Below, piece after piece: positions 17,710-26,006 of a stretch of 64,000 bases of DNA (position 1 is the first letter of the stretch; every line of letters starts with the position of its first letter). The notes under the pieces are model-generated. The model was not told the origin of the DNA. It was given only the letters and a program-made list of their open reading frames with translations, and searched no databases. A program made the translations under genes and the position numbers. This DNA is from Rhodopseudomonas sp. P2A-2r (GTDB lineage: Bacteria; Pseudomonadota; Alphaproteobacteria; Rhizobiales; Xanthobacteraceae): assembly GCF_026015985.1 (NCBI RefSeq), contig NZ_CP110389.1:186001-250000 (forward strand), given 5' to 3'.

Positions 17710-18639
17710 ATGATCATACATCCTGGCTTCGTTGGAATCGATATCTCCAAGGACTTTCTTGACGTCTTCGACAGCAACATCGGCACGGTGCGCCGCATCG
17801 ACAACCTCCCCGAGGCGGTCAACGCCTTGATCGCGGGGTGGGCCGGCAGCGATGTATTCGTGCTGTTCGAGGCCACCGGCCACTACGACAAGGCGCTGCG
17901 CCGGGCCTTGAGCGCGGCCGGCATCGCTTTCGCGCGGGTCAACCCCGCCCGCGCCCGGGATTTCGCCCGCTCCATCGGCTTGCTCGCCAAGACCGACGCA
18001 ATCGACGCGCGGATGCTGGCGGCGATGGCCCAATGCCTGCGGCCCGGCGCCGACGGCACCACCGACCCGGCGCGGGAGCAGCTTGCCGACCTGCACAAGC
18101 GCCGCGATCAGCTCGTCGCCTGCCGCAAGCAGGAGCGCACCCGCCTTGCCGCAACCGGCGCCGACCTGCTGGACGAGCTGATGCAGCATATCGCCTGGCT
18201 CGATCAGGCTATCCAGCGCATCGATCGGCGGATCGCCACCCTGATTGCCGGGCAGCAGGGCCTGCACGCCGCACAACGCCTGATGCGCTCGGTGCCGGGC
18301 ATCGGCCCGGTTTGCGCCGCCACGCTGTTGGCACTGATGCCGGAACTCGGCTCCCGCTCGCCAAAGGCCATCGCCGCTTTGGCTGGACTGGCGCCCTTCA
18401 ATGTCGATAGCGGCAAGTTCCGCGGTGCCCGCAAGATCCACGGCGGCAGGCGCCGGGTCCGCGAAGCCCTCTACATGGCGGCCGTCTCCGTCACTCGAAC
18501 CAAATCCCGGTTCGCAGCAGCCTATCGTGCCCTGAGAGACGCGGGCAAACCCGCCAAAATCGCCCTGATCGCCGTCGCTCGCAAGCTGCTCGTCACCCTC
18601 AATGCGGTGCTTCGTGATCAAGCGCCCTTTCACGCTTGA
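17710..18639 (+). CDS. IS110-family transposase/recombinase
   Basis: A DEDD-type recombinase acting with a bridge RNA, 309 residues. The N-terminal RuvC-like domain shows Asp11 (GIDISKD), Glu54 (LFEATGHYD), and Asp96 and Asp99 (KTDAIDARMLA). The coiled-coil middle runs about 118-180. The C-terminal Tnp_20 domain has PGIGPVCAATLLALMPEL and APFNVDSGKFRGARKIHGGRRRVREALYMAA, with Ser234 at the catalytic serine position. All key residues are intact, so it may be active. The frame is open 29 codons upstream, but those codons overlap the bridge RNA and the 17710 ATG gives the normal N-terminus. Confidence 0.95.
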   Translation: MIIHPGFVGIDISKDFLDVFDSNIGTVRRIDNLPEAVNALIAGWAGSDVFVLFEATGHYDKALRRALSAAGIAFARVNPARARDFARSIGLLAKTDAIDARMLAAMAQCLRPGADGTTDPAREQLADLHKRRDQLVACRKQERTRLAATGADLLDELMQHIAWLDQAIQRIDRRIATLIAGQQGLHAAQRLMRSVPGIGPVCAATLLALMPELGSRSPKAIAALAGLAPFNVDSGKFRGARKIHGGRRRVREALYMAAVSVTRTKSRFAAAYRALRDAGKPAKIALIAVARKLLVTLNAVLRDQAPFHA

Positions 18640-18646
18640 TCACGAA
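18611..18646 (+). terminator. Perfect 14-bp hairpin across the transposase stop codon
   Basis: TTCGTGATCAAGCG (18611-18624) and its exact complement (18633-18646), with an eight-base loop that includes the last codons. It is followed by AATT rather than a T run. It may end transposase transcription or be a recognition feature of the right end. Confidence 0.55.
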
Positions 18647-18657
18647 AATTACAGTTG

Positions 18658-18711
18658 CCGGATTAGCAGCGCACTACGCCGCAAGCGCGGCGCAGTGCAC
18701 CGCGTCCGGGG
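18658..18711. repeat. Family-A palindromic repeat, right half (split by IS110)
   Basis: Carries CAGCGCACTACGCC...GCGTCCGGGG, the right half of the composite repeat whose left half is at 17459-17520. Confidence 0.8.
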
Positions 18712-18734
18712 AACGACGCGGTGCCTGCGTGAGT

Positions 18735-19899
18735 CTACTCCGCCAGTTCTCGCATCACCTTGATGAGGTCCGACTTGCCCTCAAAGCCGATGCCCGGCAG
18801 CTCCGGCATGGTGATGTGGCCGTCGATGACCTTCACGCTGTCGGGGAAGCCACCATAGGGCTGGAACAGGTCGGGATAGCTTTCGTTGCCGCCCAGCCCA
18901 AGGCCGGCGGCGATGTTGAGCGACATCTGGTGGCCGCCATGGGGGATGCAGCGCGACGGCGACCAGCCGAACTGGTCGAGCACGTCGAGGGTGCGCAGAT
19001 ATTCGACCAGCCCATAGGACAGCGCGCAATCGAACTGCAGCCAGTCGCGGTCCGGCCGCATGCCGCCGTAGCGCAAGAGATTGCGCGCATCCTGGTGCGA
19101 GAACAGGTTCTCGCCGGTCGCCATCGGGCCGGGATAGAATTCGCTCAGCGATGCCTGCAACGCATAATCGAGGGGATCGCCGACCTCCTCGTACCAGAAC
19201 AGCGGATAGTCGCGCAGCATTTTGGCGTAGGCGATGGCGGTCTCGAGGTCGAGGCGGCCGTTGGCATCCACCGCGAGGCGCGCCTCCGAGCCGATCTCGG
19301 CCAGCACCGCCTCGATGCGACGTCGGTCCTCTTCGATCGGTGCACCGCCTATCTTCATCTTGACGACGTTGTAGCCGCGGTTGAGATAGCTGCGCATCTC
19401 GGCGCGCAACGCATTGTCATCCTTGCCAGGATAGTAGTAGCCGCCGGCGGCATAGACGAACACCCGCGGATTGGCCTCACGGTTCTTGCTCTCGGCCAGC
19501 ATGCGGAACAGCGGCTTGCCCGCGATCTTCGCCGTCGCATCCCAGATCGCCATGTCCAGCGTGCCGACGGCCACCGAGCGCTCGCCATGACCACCGGGCT
19601 TTTCGTTGGACATCATCGCCGCCCAGATTTTATGGGGATCGAGATTGTCGCCGGCGTCGTTGAGCAGGCTCTCGGGTTTGGCTTCGAGAATGCGATTCTG
19701 GAAACGCTCGCGAGATCAAACCGCCCTGGCCGTAGCGGCCGTTGGAGTTGAAGCCGTAGCCGACCACGCGGCGGCCGTCCCTGATGACATCGGTGACCAC
19801 GGCAACCAGGCTGGTGGTCATCCTGGAGAAGTCGATATAGGCGTTGCGGATCGGCGAGGCGATCGGCTGGGTGATCTCACGGACGTCAACGATGCGCAT
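18735..19899 (-). pseudogene. Enolase-superfamily (mandelate racemase/muconate lactonizing) enzyme, frameshifted
   Basis: If intact, a 387-residue sugar-acid dehydratase or racemase. Translation from ATG 19899 runs through PIASPIRNAYIDFSRM and GFNSNGRYGQGGLI. The frame then breaks at an extra base near 19713 and resumes in the next frame as RERFQNRILEAKPES, continuing to the TAG at 18735. The catalytic set is in the second part: KMK base motif (NVVKMKIGG), metal ligands in VDANGRLDLE, WYEEVGDP and ATGENLF, and a His in CIPHGGHQ. Substrate is not readable. It is divergent from a LysR regulator. A one-base insertion fits recent decay or a sequencing error. Confidence 0.85.
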
Positions 19900-19984
19900 G
19901 GCGATTTCCTGGATGAGGGGCTCGTGGCTGCCCCCTCCTACGTCTGGACGCCCGGCGACGCCAATGCCATAAGCTGATTTTGTC

Positions 19985-19999
19985 ATGCACAATCGGCAT
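19985..19999. promoter_or_regulatory. Possible LysR T-N11-A site
   Basis: ATGC-N7-GCAT, a T-N11-A type dyad, just upstream of the LysR start (20005) in the 105-bp divergent promoter with the enolase-superfamily gene. Confidence 0.3.
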
Positions 20000-20004
20000 A
20001 ACCA

Positions 20005-20889
20005 ATGGATCTAGGCTGGCTTGAGGATTTCGTCGCGCTGGCCGATGCGCTGAATTTCACCCGCGCGGCAGAAGCGCGCCATGTGACGCAGCCGGCGTTC
20101 AGCCGCCGCATCCAGGCGCTGGAAAGCTGGATCGGCACGCGGCTGGTGACGCGTTCGACCCATGGCGTCGCGCTGACCGCGGCCGGCGCGCATCTGCACG
20201 GGCGCGCCGAGGCCCTGGCCCGGGACATCGGCCAGTTGCGGCAGGAAACGCGCGCCATGGGCGGCCGCGAAACCGACGCGCTGTCGTTCACCGCCACCCA
20301 CGCACTGTCCTTCACGTTTTTCCCGAAGTGGATTCGCGAGCGCGAACGCGCCGCGCCGCTCGGTGCCATCAACCTGACCTCCGATACCATGACCGCATGC
20401 GAGGAGATCATGCGCCGGGGGCGCGCCCAGTTTCTGCTGTGTCACACCCATGGCGACAGCTCCGACCGGCTGCCATCCGACCAGTTCCGCAGTGTGGTGA
20501 TCGGCCACGACGTGCTGCTGCCGCTATGCGCCGTGACATCGGGCGGGGCCGCGATGTGGTCGCTGGACGCGGCGGTACGCAAGCCGCGGCCCTATCTCGC
20601 CTACAGCCGCGATTCCGGCCTGGGACGCATCGTCGCCACCCGCGCGGCGGCGGCGGCACTCGACCCGGTGTTCACCTCGCAACTGGCGGCGACCCTGCTG
20701 TCGATGGCGGCGGCACGACGCGGCATCGCCTGGCTGCCGCGGAGTCTCGCTCAGGATGACCTCGACCACGGCCGGCTGGTGGTCGCCGGCGGCAAGCGCT
20801 GGCACATTCCGGTGGACATCCGCCTGTATCGCCCCGCCGCACATCAGGGCCGCGCCGCAGAAGCCCTGTGGGCGAGTTTGACCGGCTGA
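20005..20889 (+). CDS. LysR-family transcriptional regulator (HypT-like)
   Basis: A 294-residue DNA-binding regulator. The N-terminal winged HTH, at about 5-65, contains LEDFVALADALNFTRAAEARHVTQPAFSRRIQALESWIG. The segment AAEARHVTQPAFSRRI is typical of the HypT/YjiE branch rather than the more common CbbR type. The C-terminal substrate-binding domain runs from about 90 to the end (DALSFTATHALSFTFFPKWI). The effector is unknown. Divergence from the enolase-superfamily gene suggests it controls that gene. A family-A repeat follows. Confidence 0.88.
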   Translation: MDLGWLEDFVALADALNFTRAAEARHVTQPAFSRRIQALESWIGTRLVTRSTHGVALTAAGAHLHGRAEALARDIGQLRQETRAMGGRETDALSFTATHALSFTFFPKWIRERERAAPLGAINLTSDTMTACEEIMRRGRAQFLLCHTHGDSSDRLPSDQFRSVVIGHDVLLPLCAVTSGGAAMWSLDAAVRKPRPYLAYSRDSGLGRIVATRAAAAALDPVFTSQLAATLLSMAAARRGIAWLPRSLAQDDLDHGRLVVAGGKRWHIPVDIRLYRPAAHQGRAAEALWASLTG

Positions 20890-20901
20890 GCCGACCTATA
20901 G

Positions 20902-21041
20902 TCTGATCCATCAAGACTGAAGCATTTCAATCTTGTCCCGGACGCGGAGCGGCACCGTATCAGGCGGTATCGTTTGTGGTGGTCCCGGATCTGCAGTGCA
21001 CTACGCCTCCTGACGGAGGCGCATTGCACTGCGTCCGGGAC
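20902..21041. repeat. Family-A palindromic repeat with long flank
   Basis: Begins with TCTGATCCATCAAGACTGAA, which recurs before the copy at 27 kb. The composite palindrome runs from TCCCGGACGCGG (20936) to GCGTCCGGGA (about 21040). It fills the gap between LysR and the convergent puuD-like gene. Confidence 0.8.
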
Positions 21042-21058
21042 ACAATTCTAAGCCGACG

Positions 21059-21817
21059 CTAGCCGCGCAATGCCGCGCCAAAGGTTTGAAACAAGGTGCG
21101 GTTGATGGGATTGCTTTGCGGATCGTATTCGGCGTGCCACTGCACCCCAAGCGCGAAGCCCGGCGCGTCGGCGATGCGGATCGCCTCGATGGTGCCGTCC
21201 TCCGCCACGCCCTCGACCACCACGCGGTCGCCGAGCTCCAGAATGCCCTGGCCGTGCAGCGAGTTGACCCGGATGGTTTCGCAGCCGAGCAGTTGCGCGA
21301 AGCGGCCGTCCCGCACCAGGCTGACGGCATGCCGGTCGGCGAAGACGACGCTGGCATCCGGGTGGATCTCGCCGGTCTCCAGCCGCGGCATGCGATGGTT
21401 CATCCGCCCCGGCAGCTCGCGGATTTCCGGATGCAGCGAGCCGCCGAAGGCAACGTTCATCTCCTGGAAGCCGCGGCAGATGCCGAACAGCGGCACGCCG
21501 CGGGCGACGCAAGCCTCGACCAGCGCCAGCGCCATGGCGTCGCGGGCATCGTCATAAGGCTCGTGGCGGGGATGCGGCTCGGCGCGAAACCGGGCCGGAT
21601 GGACGTTGGCGCGGGCGCCAGTCAGCAGGATGCCGTCGACCACGTCCAGCAGCGCGCCGATGTCGGTGATATCGGGCGCGCCGGCGAACATCAGCGGCAG
21701 CGCGTCGGCGACCTCGGCCACGGCGCGGAGGTTGCGCTCGCCGACCGCCTGCACGGTAAAGCGCCCCTCGATGAGGTGCGAATTGCCAATCACTCCGACA
21801 ACAGGTTTCTTCTTCAT
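21059..21817 (-). CDS. Gamma-glutamyl-gamma-aminobutyrate hydrolase-like class I glutamine amidotransferase
   Basis: A peptidase C26/PuuD-type hydrolase that cleaves gamma-glutamyl amides, 252 residues. The nucleophile elbow is PLFGICRGFQEMN with its Cys near 114. The catalytic His is in GVQWHAEYDPQ near 227. The oxyanion-side motif is DGILLTGARANVHPARF. This matches PuuD-type proteins, which in the putrescine pathway release GABA. No other puu genes are nearby, so the in vivo substrate is uncertain; uptake of a polyamine-type solute by the ABC system at 35-39 kb is only a loose link. Confidence 0.87.
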   Translation of the reverse strand: MKKKPVVGVIGNSHLIEGRFTVQAVGERNLRAVAEVADALPLMFAGAPDITDIGALLDVVDGILLTGARANVHPARFRAEPHPRHEPYDDARDAMALALVEACVARGVPLFGICRGFQEMNVAFGGSLHPEIRELPGRMNHRMPRLETGEIHPDASVVFADRHAVSLVRDGRFAQLLGCETIRVNSLHGQGILELGDRVVVEGVAEDGTIEAIRIADAPGFALGVQWHAEYDPQSNPINRTLFQTFGAALRG

Positions 21818-21926
21818 CGCCCGCCTTTACCAGCAGGCAATGCTATTTCACATCCCGGAAAAAGTGAAATCATCCCAGCCCTGCACCGGCCGGGAGAACG
21901 CTCGCCGGGCAGTCGAGACGGCAGGG

Positions 21927-22894
21927 TTAGTTCAGCCGGATACCCAGCGCCTTGATAATCTCGCCCCAGCGCCGGGTCTCGGACTCCCCGAAGGCGGCGA
22001 GCTGCTCCGGCGTGGAGGAGCGCACCTCGAAACCCATCGCCTCGAACTTTTCCTTGAATTTTGCGGAGTCGACGATCGCCGCAAGCTCGGTGCTGAGGCG
22101 GTCGACCACCGGTTTCGGTGTGCCGGCCGTGGTGTAGAGCGCGCCCCAGATGGCGCTGAGCAGGCGGGGATGACCGAGTTCGCCGGTGGTCGGCACATCT
22201 GGCAAAACCTTCGAGCGCTGCTCCGCCATGATGGCCACCGCGCGCAGCTGGCCCGCCTGCAACATCGGCAGCGCGTCGGGAATCGACGGAAACATCATGT
22301 CCAGACGACCGCCGATGAGGTCGGTGATCGCCGGTCCCTGGCCGCGATACGGCACATGCATCAGGTGAGTGCCGGTCTCGCGGTTGAACAGCTCGCCGCC
22401 GAGATGGGTCGGCGAGCCCACCCCGAAGAGCCGAAATTGAGCTTGTCGCCGTCGCTTTTGATCGCCGCGATCAGCCCGGCGAGGTCGAGATCCTTGAAGC
22501 GCTCGCCGGGAACGATGACCTGCGGATAGATCGTCACCAGGGTCAGAGGCTGGAAGTCGCGCACCGGATCGTAGGACAGCTTTTCGTAGAGATTGACGTT
22601 GGCAGCGTTGGTGGCGGTCGTGCCCATGTACAGCGTGGTGCCGTCGGGCGTGGCGCGCGCGGCCTCGGCGGCGGCGAGATTGCCGCCGGCGCCGGGCTTG
22701 TTCTCGACCACCACCGGCCTGCCCAGTCGCTTCGACAATTCATCGGCGATCACCCGGGCCTGCGTATCGGAGCTGCCGCCGGCCGGGAACGGCACCAGGA
22801 TGCGCAGATTGTGCGGCGGCCAGTCATCGGCCCGGGCCGCGGCGCAGGATGCCAGCGCGATCGTCGTCAGCAGGATAGCACGCAGAATCTTCAT
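21927..22894 (-). pseudogene. Tripartite tricarboxylate transporter receptor (TctC/Bug family), frameshifted
   Basis: If intact, a 322-residue periplasmic receptor of the Bug family, binding carboxylates. The N-terminal part has a signal peptide (LLTTIALASCAAARADD) and the hallmark ILVPFPAGGSSDTQARVIADEL plus VENKPGAGGN. After LNFGSSG the frame is lost at a C-run (22421-22424), which lacks one base. The next frame continues with VGSPTHLGGELF, MHVPYRGQGPAITDLIGG and VPTTGELG to the stop at 21927. The start overlaps the hydrolase stop (22891) by four bases, so the two formed one operon. Confidence 0.88.
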
Positions 22895-23688
22895 GAGGCC
22901 GAAACTCCCTGGAAGAAATCGATCGCGATCCGCGCAAACAAGTCCGGCTCGGTGCGCGACAGCGCGTGGCCGCCGCGCGCCGCCCAGTATGCTCGCGCCC
23001 CCGGTATCAGTCGGACAAACTCCTCGGAGAAGTACTTCGGGGTGAGGATATCGTCGTCCGCACAGACCACAAGGGTGGGAATCGCGATACGCGACAGCTC
23101 GTCCCGCCGGTCGAAGTTGAGGATCGCATCGAACCGGCTGTCCTGGACTTCGGCATTTTCAAGCTGGCCGGTGGTCGCCGCCTCGGCCTCAGCGATTTCC
23201 TGTTCGTGCGCATTGATCCAGTACGGCGGATAGAGCAGCAGCGAACTGTATTGCGCATAGGCGGCGATGCCGAGTTCGCCGTACAGCCGGGAGCGCAGCC
23301 CGAGGATCTTGCGGCGATAGGGATCGCCGCAGGTGGTGCTGGCATAGATCATCATGGCGGACAGCCGGCCGGGATGATCCAGCGCGGTAGCCACGCCGAT
23401 GGCGCCGCCGGTGGAATGGCCGAGATACATCGCGCGCTCGAGCCCGGCGTCGTCCATCACAGCCACCAGATCCGCCGACATCTGCTCGATCGAGGCCACA
23501 GGCGTCCGGCAGGACTGCCCGGTGCCGCGCTGGTCAAAGCGGTAGACGGTGAAGTGCTGCGTCAACGCCGCCATGTTCGGCGTCCAGTAGTTGCCGACGC
23601 CGCCGAGGCCGGCGCCGAGAATGAGCGCCGGGCCGCGGCCCTGCCGGTCCCAGTAGAGGGCGTCGCCCTGTCGGGTGGTCACTGGCAT
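22891..23688 (-). CDS. Alpha/beta hydrolase (RutD/3-oxoadipate enol-lactonase-like)
   Basis: A 265-residue serine hydrolase. The oxyanion segment is LILGAGLGGVGNYW. The nucleophile elbow is YLGHSTGGAIG (Ser near 92). The acid is Asp in VVCADDDILTP, and the catalytic His is in AARGGHALSRTEP. The closest textbook families are RutD and 3-oxoadipate enol-lactonases; the substrate is unknown. It starts downstream of the LysR gene and overlaps the tctC pseudogene by four bases. Confidence 0.85.
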   Translation of the reverse strand: MPVTTRQGDALYWDRQGRGPALILGAGLGGVGNYWTPNMAALTQHFTVYRFDQRGTGQSCRTPVASIEQMSADLVAVMDDAGLERAMYLGHSTGGAIGVATALDHPGRLSAMMIYASTTCGDPYRRKILGLRSRLYGELGIAAYAQYSSLLLYPPYWINAHEQEIAEAEAATTGQLENAEVQDSRFDAILNFDRRDELSRIAIPTLVVCADDDILTPKYFSEEFVRLIPGARAYWAARGGHALSRTEPDLFARIAIDFFQGVSAS

Positions 23689-23735
23689 GAATCGGACATC
23701 CGGATTGAGATGAAATGATCGTCTGCCACTACCTG

Positions 23736-24641
23736 TTACGCCTCAATCATGTAGCGCGACAGGTTGGCCTGCAGCATCTCGATCAGGGTGTCCCGGGCGG
23801 GATCGCGGGTCCCGCGGGTCCAGGCGGCAGCGAGCGGAAGCCTGTTCATGGCCGACAGCGCCAGCGGCACGTAGCGGACGCCGCGCGCCGCCATCCGTGA
23901 CGTCCATCGCGGGACGATGGCGACGCCGATTTCGGCGGCGACGAGATTGACGATGGTCTGCTTCTCGTCCGCGATCTGGGCGACGTGGGCCTGAAGGCCG
24001 GCTTCCGCAAACAGCTTCATGGTCAGGTCATGGCTGTGCGGCCGCGACCGGCGCTCGGGCACGATCAGCGGCGCGCTGGCCAGATCGGCAATGGTCAGGC
24101 TGGTCCGGTTAGCGAAGGAGTGCCGTTCGGACACGGCGACGACCGCGGTCTCGTGAAACAGAAACAGAAACTGCAGCCGCTTGTCGGCGCTATCCGGCGG
24201 CCGCACGAACGCCAGATCGAGCCGGCCCGACAGCAACTGCGGCAGCAGGCGGATGGTCTTGTCTTCCACCAGCTTTACGCCGACGCCCGGCTGGCGGTCG
24301 CGCATATCGTGCAGCAGCGCTGGCAGCAGGCCGGCCGCGGCGCTGTCAATGGCGCCGACGCGGATCGTCGCGGCGCGCGCCCGCCCGCGGGCGCGAAAGC
24401 TGGCCGCCAGCCGATCGGCCTGCGCCAGCAGTTCATGGGCCTGCTTGAGCAGGACCGCACCGTCGTCGGTGAGCGCCACGCTGCGCGTCGTCCGCGTCAG
24501 CAACCGGGTGCCGAGATCGTCCTCGAGCATACGGACATGGCGGCCCAGCGCCGACGGCATCATGTCGAGCTGCTGCGCTGCGCGTCCGAAGTGCAGTTCT
24601 TCGGCGGCGGCCACAAAACAGCGCAACTGATGCAGATCCAT
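23736..24641 (-). CDS. LysR-family transcriptional regulator
   Basis: A 301-residue regulator. The N-terminal HTH is [44 protein letters not shown], where [14 protein letters not shown] is the recognition helix. The effector domain runs from about 90 ([21 protein letters not shown]) to the end ([13 protein letters not shown]). It is divergent from the tartrate/malate-type dehydrogenase, with a strong T-N11-A dyad between, and read toward the hydrolase-tctC pair, so it may control both (inference). Confidence 0.92.
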   Translation of the reverse strand: MDLHQLRCFVAAAEELHFGRAAQQLDMMPSALGRHVRMLEDDLGTRLLTRTTRSVALTDDGAVLLKQAHELLAQADRLAASFRARGRARAATIRVGAIDSAAAGLLPALLHDMRDRQPGVGVKLVEDKTIRLLPQLLSGRLDLAFVRPPDSADKRLQFLFLFHETAVVAVSERHSFANRTSLTIADLASAPLIVPERRSRPHSHDLTMKLFAEAGLQAHVAQIADEKQTIVNLVAAEIGVAIVPRWTSRMAARGVRYVPLALSAMNRLPLAAAWTRGTRDPARDTLIEMLQANLSRYMIEA

Positions 24642-24661
24642 CGGGCCTCTCCCACCCCGGA

Positions 24662-24682
24662 TTATATCATTTATTTGTATAA
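24662..24682. promoter_or_regulatory. LysR-type operator TTATA-N11-TATAA
   Basis: A perfect T-N11-A dyad (TTATA at 24662-24666, TATAA at 24678-24682), 20 bases before the LysR start, in the divergent promoter region. It is strikingly AT-rich for this sequence. Confidence 0.55.
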
Positions 24683-24751
24683 ACCAACGCGCTTGAGCCG
24701 GGAGGAGCGAGGCCGCAGGGTGCCGTCGCCACGCGGGTCGACGTCAGCGTG

Positions 24752-24807
24752 TCCCGGACGCGATGCAGCGCGCCCCCTTGGGCGCGGTGCCTCGCAGATC
24801 CGGGACA
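24752..24807. repeat. Family-A palindromic repeat, half unit
   Basis: TCCCGGACGCGATGCAGCGC...GCAGATCCGGGA, a single stem-loop unit between the LysR gene and the dehydrogenase. Confidence 0.75.
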
Positions 24808-24867
24808 CGTGCGGCGAAGTTCGAAGCGTCAGGCACAAAACAAGACGACCCAGGTGAGGAACATCCC

Positions 24868-25941
24868 ATGCGCGAATATTCCATCGCGGCCATTCCGGCC
24901 GATGGTATCGGCCCCGAAGTCATCGAAGCCGGCACCACCGTGCTCGAAAGCCTGCAGCAGCGCATCGGCGATGTGAAGTTCAACGTCGAGACCTTCGACT
25001 GGGGCTCGGCCTATTATCGCAAGCATGGCGTGATGATGCCGGCCGACGGCCTCGCCCAGCTCAAAAGATTCGATGCGATCTATTTCGGTGCCGTCGGCGC
25101 GCCGGATGTGCCCGACCACATCACCCTGTGGGGGCTGCGGCTGCCAATCTGCCAGGGTTTCGACCAGTACGCCAATGTGCGCCCGACCAAGATCCTGCCC
25201 GGCATCACCTCGCCATTGCGCAATGTCGGGATTGGCGACCTCGACTGGGTGATCGTGCGCGAGAACTCCGAGGGCGAATATGCCGGCTGCGGCGGTCGCG
25301 TGCATCGCGGGCTGCCGGAGGAGGTCGGCACCGAGGTGGCGATCTTCACCCGCGTCGGCGTGCAGCGGATCATGCGCTACGCCTTCAAGCTGGCGCAGTC
25401 GCGCCCGCGCAAATTCCTCACCGTGGTCACCAAGTCCAACGCGCAGCGCCACGGCATGGTGATGTGGGACGAGATCGCCGAGGAAGTGTCGAAGGAATTC
25501 CCTGATGTGACCTGGGACAAGATGCTGGTCGACGCCATGACCGTGCGGATGACGCTGCATCCCAAAAGCCTCGACACCATCGTCGCCACCAACCTGCATG
25601 CCGACATCCTCTCGGACCTCGCCGGCGCGCTGGCCGGCAGCCTCGGCGTGGCGCCGACCGCCAATATCGATCCGGAGCGCCGCTTCCCATCGATGTTCGA
25701 ACCGATCCACGGCTCGGCCTTCGACATCACCGGCAAGGGCATCGCCAATCCGGTCGCCAGCTTCTGGACCGCGGCGCAGATGCTCGACCATCTCGGCGAG
25801 GCCGACGCCGCGGCGCGGCTGATGCGCGCGGTCGAGCAGGTCACCGGCGCCGGCATCATGACCCCGGACGTCGGCGGCACCGCGACGACCCAGGAAGTGA
25901 CCGACGCGGTGGTCGCGGCGATCCACAGCTCCAACGTCTAA
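24868..25941 (+). CDS. Tartrate dehydrogenase/decarboxylase or D-malate dehydrogenase
   Basis: An NAD-dependent beta-decarboxylating hydroxyacid dehydrogenase of the isocitrate/isopropylmalate family, 357 residues. The N-terminus is IAAIPADGIGPEVIEAG. The substrate-binding segment is LWGLRLPICQGFDQYANVRP, with ENSEGEYAGCGGR next. The metal-binding Asp residues are in VDAMTVRM and ATNLHADILSDLAG. The LWGLRLPICQ motif favours the TtuC/DmlA branch over LeuB. The frame extends upstream, but the ATG at 24868 has GAGGA at good spacing. It is followed by an intact tctC gene, so it probably forms a dicarboxylate utilisation pair. Confidence 0.9.
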   Translation: MREYSIAAIPADGIGPEVIEAGTTVLESLQQRIGDVKFNVETFDWGSAYYRKHGVMMPADGLAQLKRFDAIYFGAVGAPDVPDHITLWGLRLPICQGFDQYANVRPTKILPGITSPLRNVGIGDLDWVIVRENSEGEYAGCGGRVHRGLPEEVGTEVAIFTRVGVQRIMRYAFKLAQSRPRKFLTVVTKSNAQRHGMVMWDEIAEEVSKEFPDVTWDKMLVDAMTVRMTLHPKSLDTIVATNLHADILSDLAGALAGSLGVAPTANIDPERRFPSMFEPIHGSAFDITGKGIANPVASFWTAAQMLDHLGEADAAARLMRAVEQVTGAGIMTPDVGGTATTQEVTDAVVAAIHSSNV

Positions 25942-26006
25942 ACGACGTGACCCGCGACATGCGGGCCATGGCCGCGACTCATAAAACAACAATCAGGGAG
26001 GCAACT

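Larger units (their letters stand above)
17549..18657 (+). mobile_element. IS110-family insertion sequence
   Basis: About 1.1 kb with one transposase gene, a left non-coding end of about 160 bases and a right end of 18 bases, the IS110-group layout (no terminal inverted repeats). Ends were set by comparing the flanks with uninterrupted family-A repeats at 42.7 kb and 61.7 kb. Host sequence runs to GGGCCCCTG (17540-17548) on the left and resumes at CCGGATTAGCAGCGCAC (18658 on) on the right. A TG dinucleotide at both borders (17547-17548, 18656-18657) is the likely recombination core. Boundaries are uncertain by one to three bases. Confidence 0.75.
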
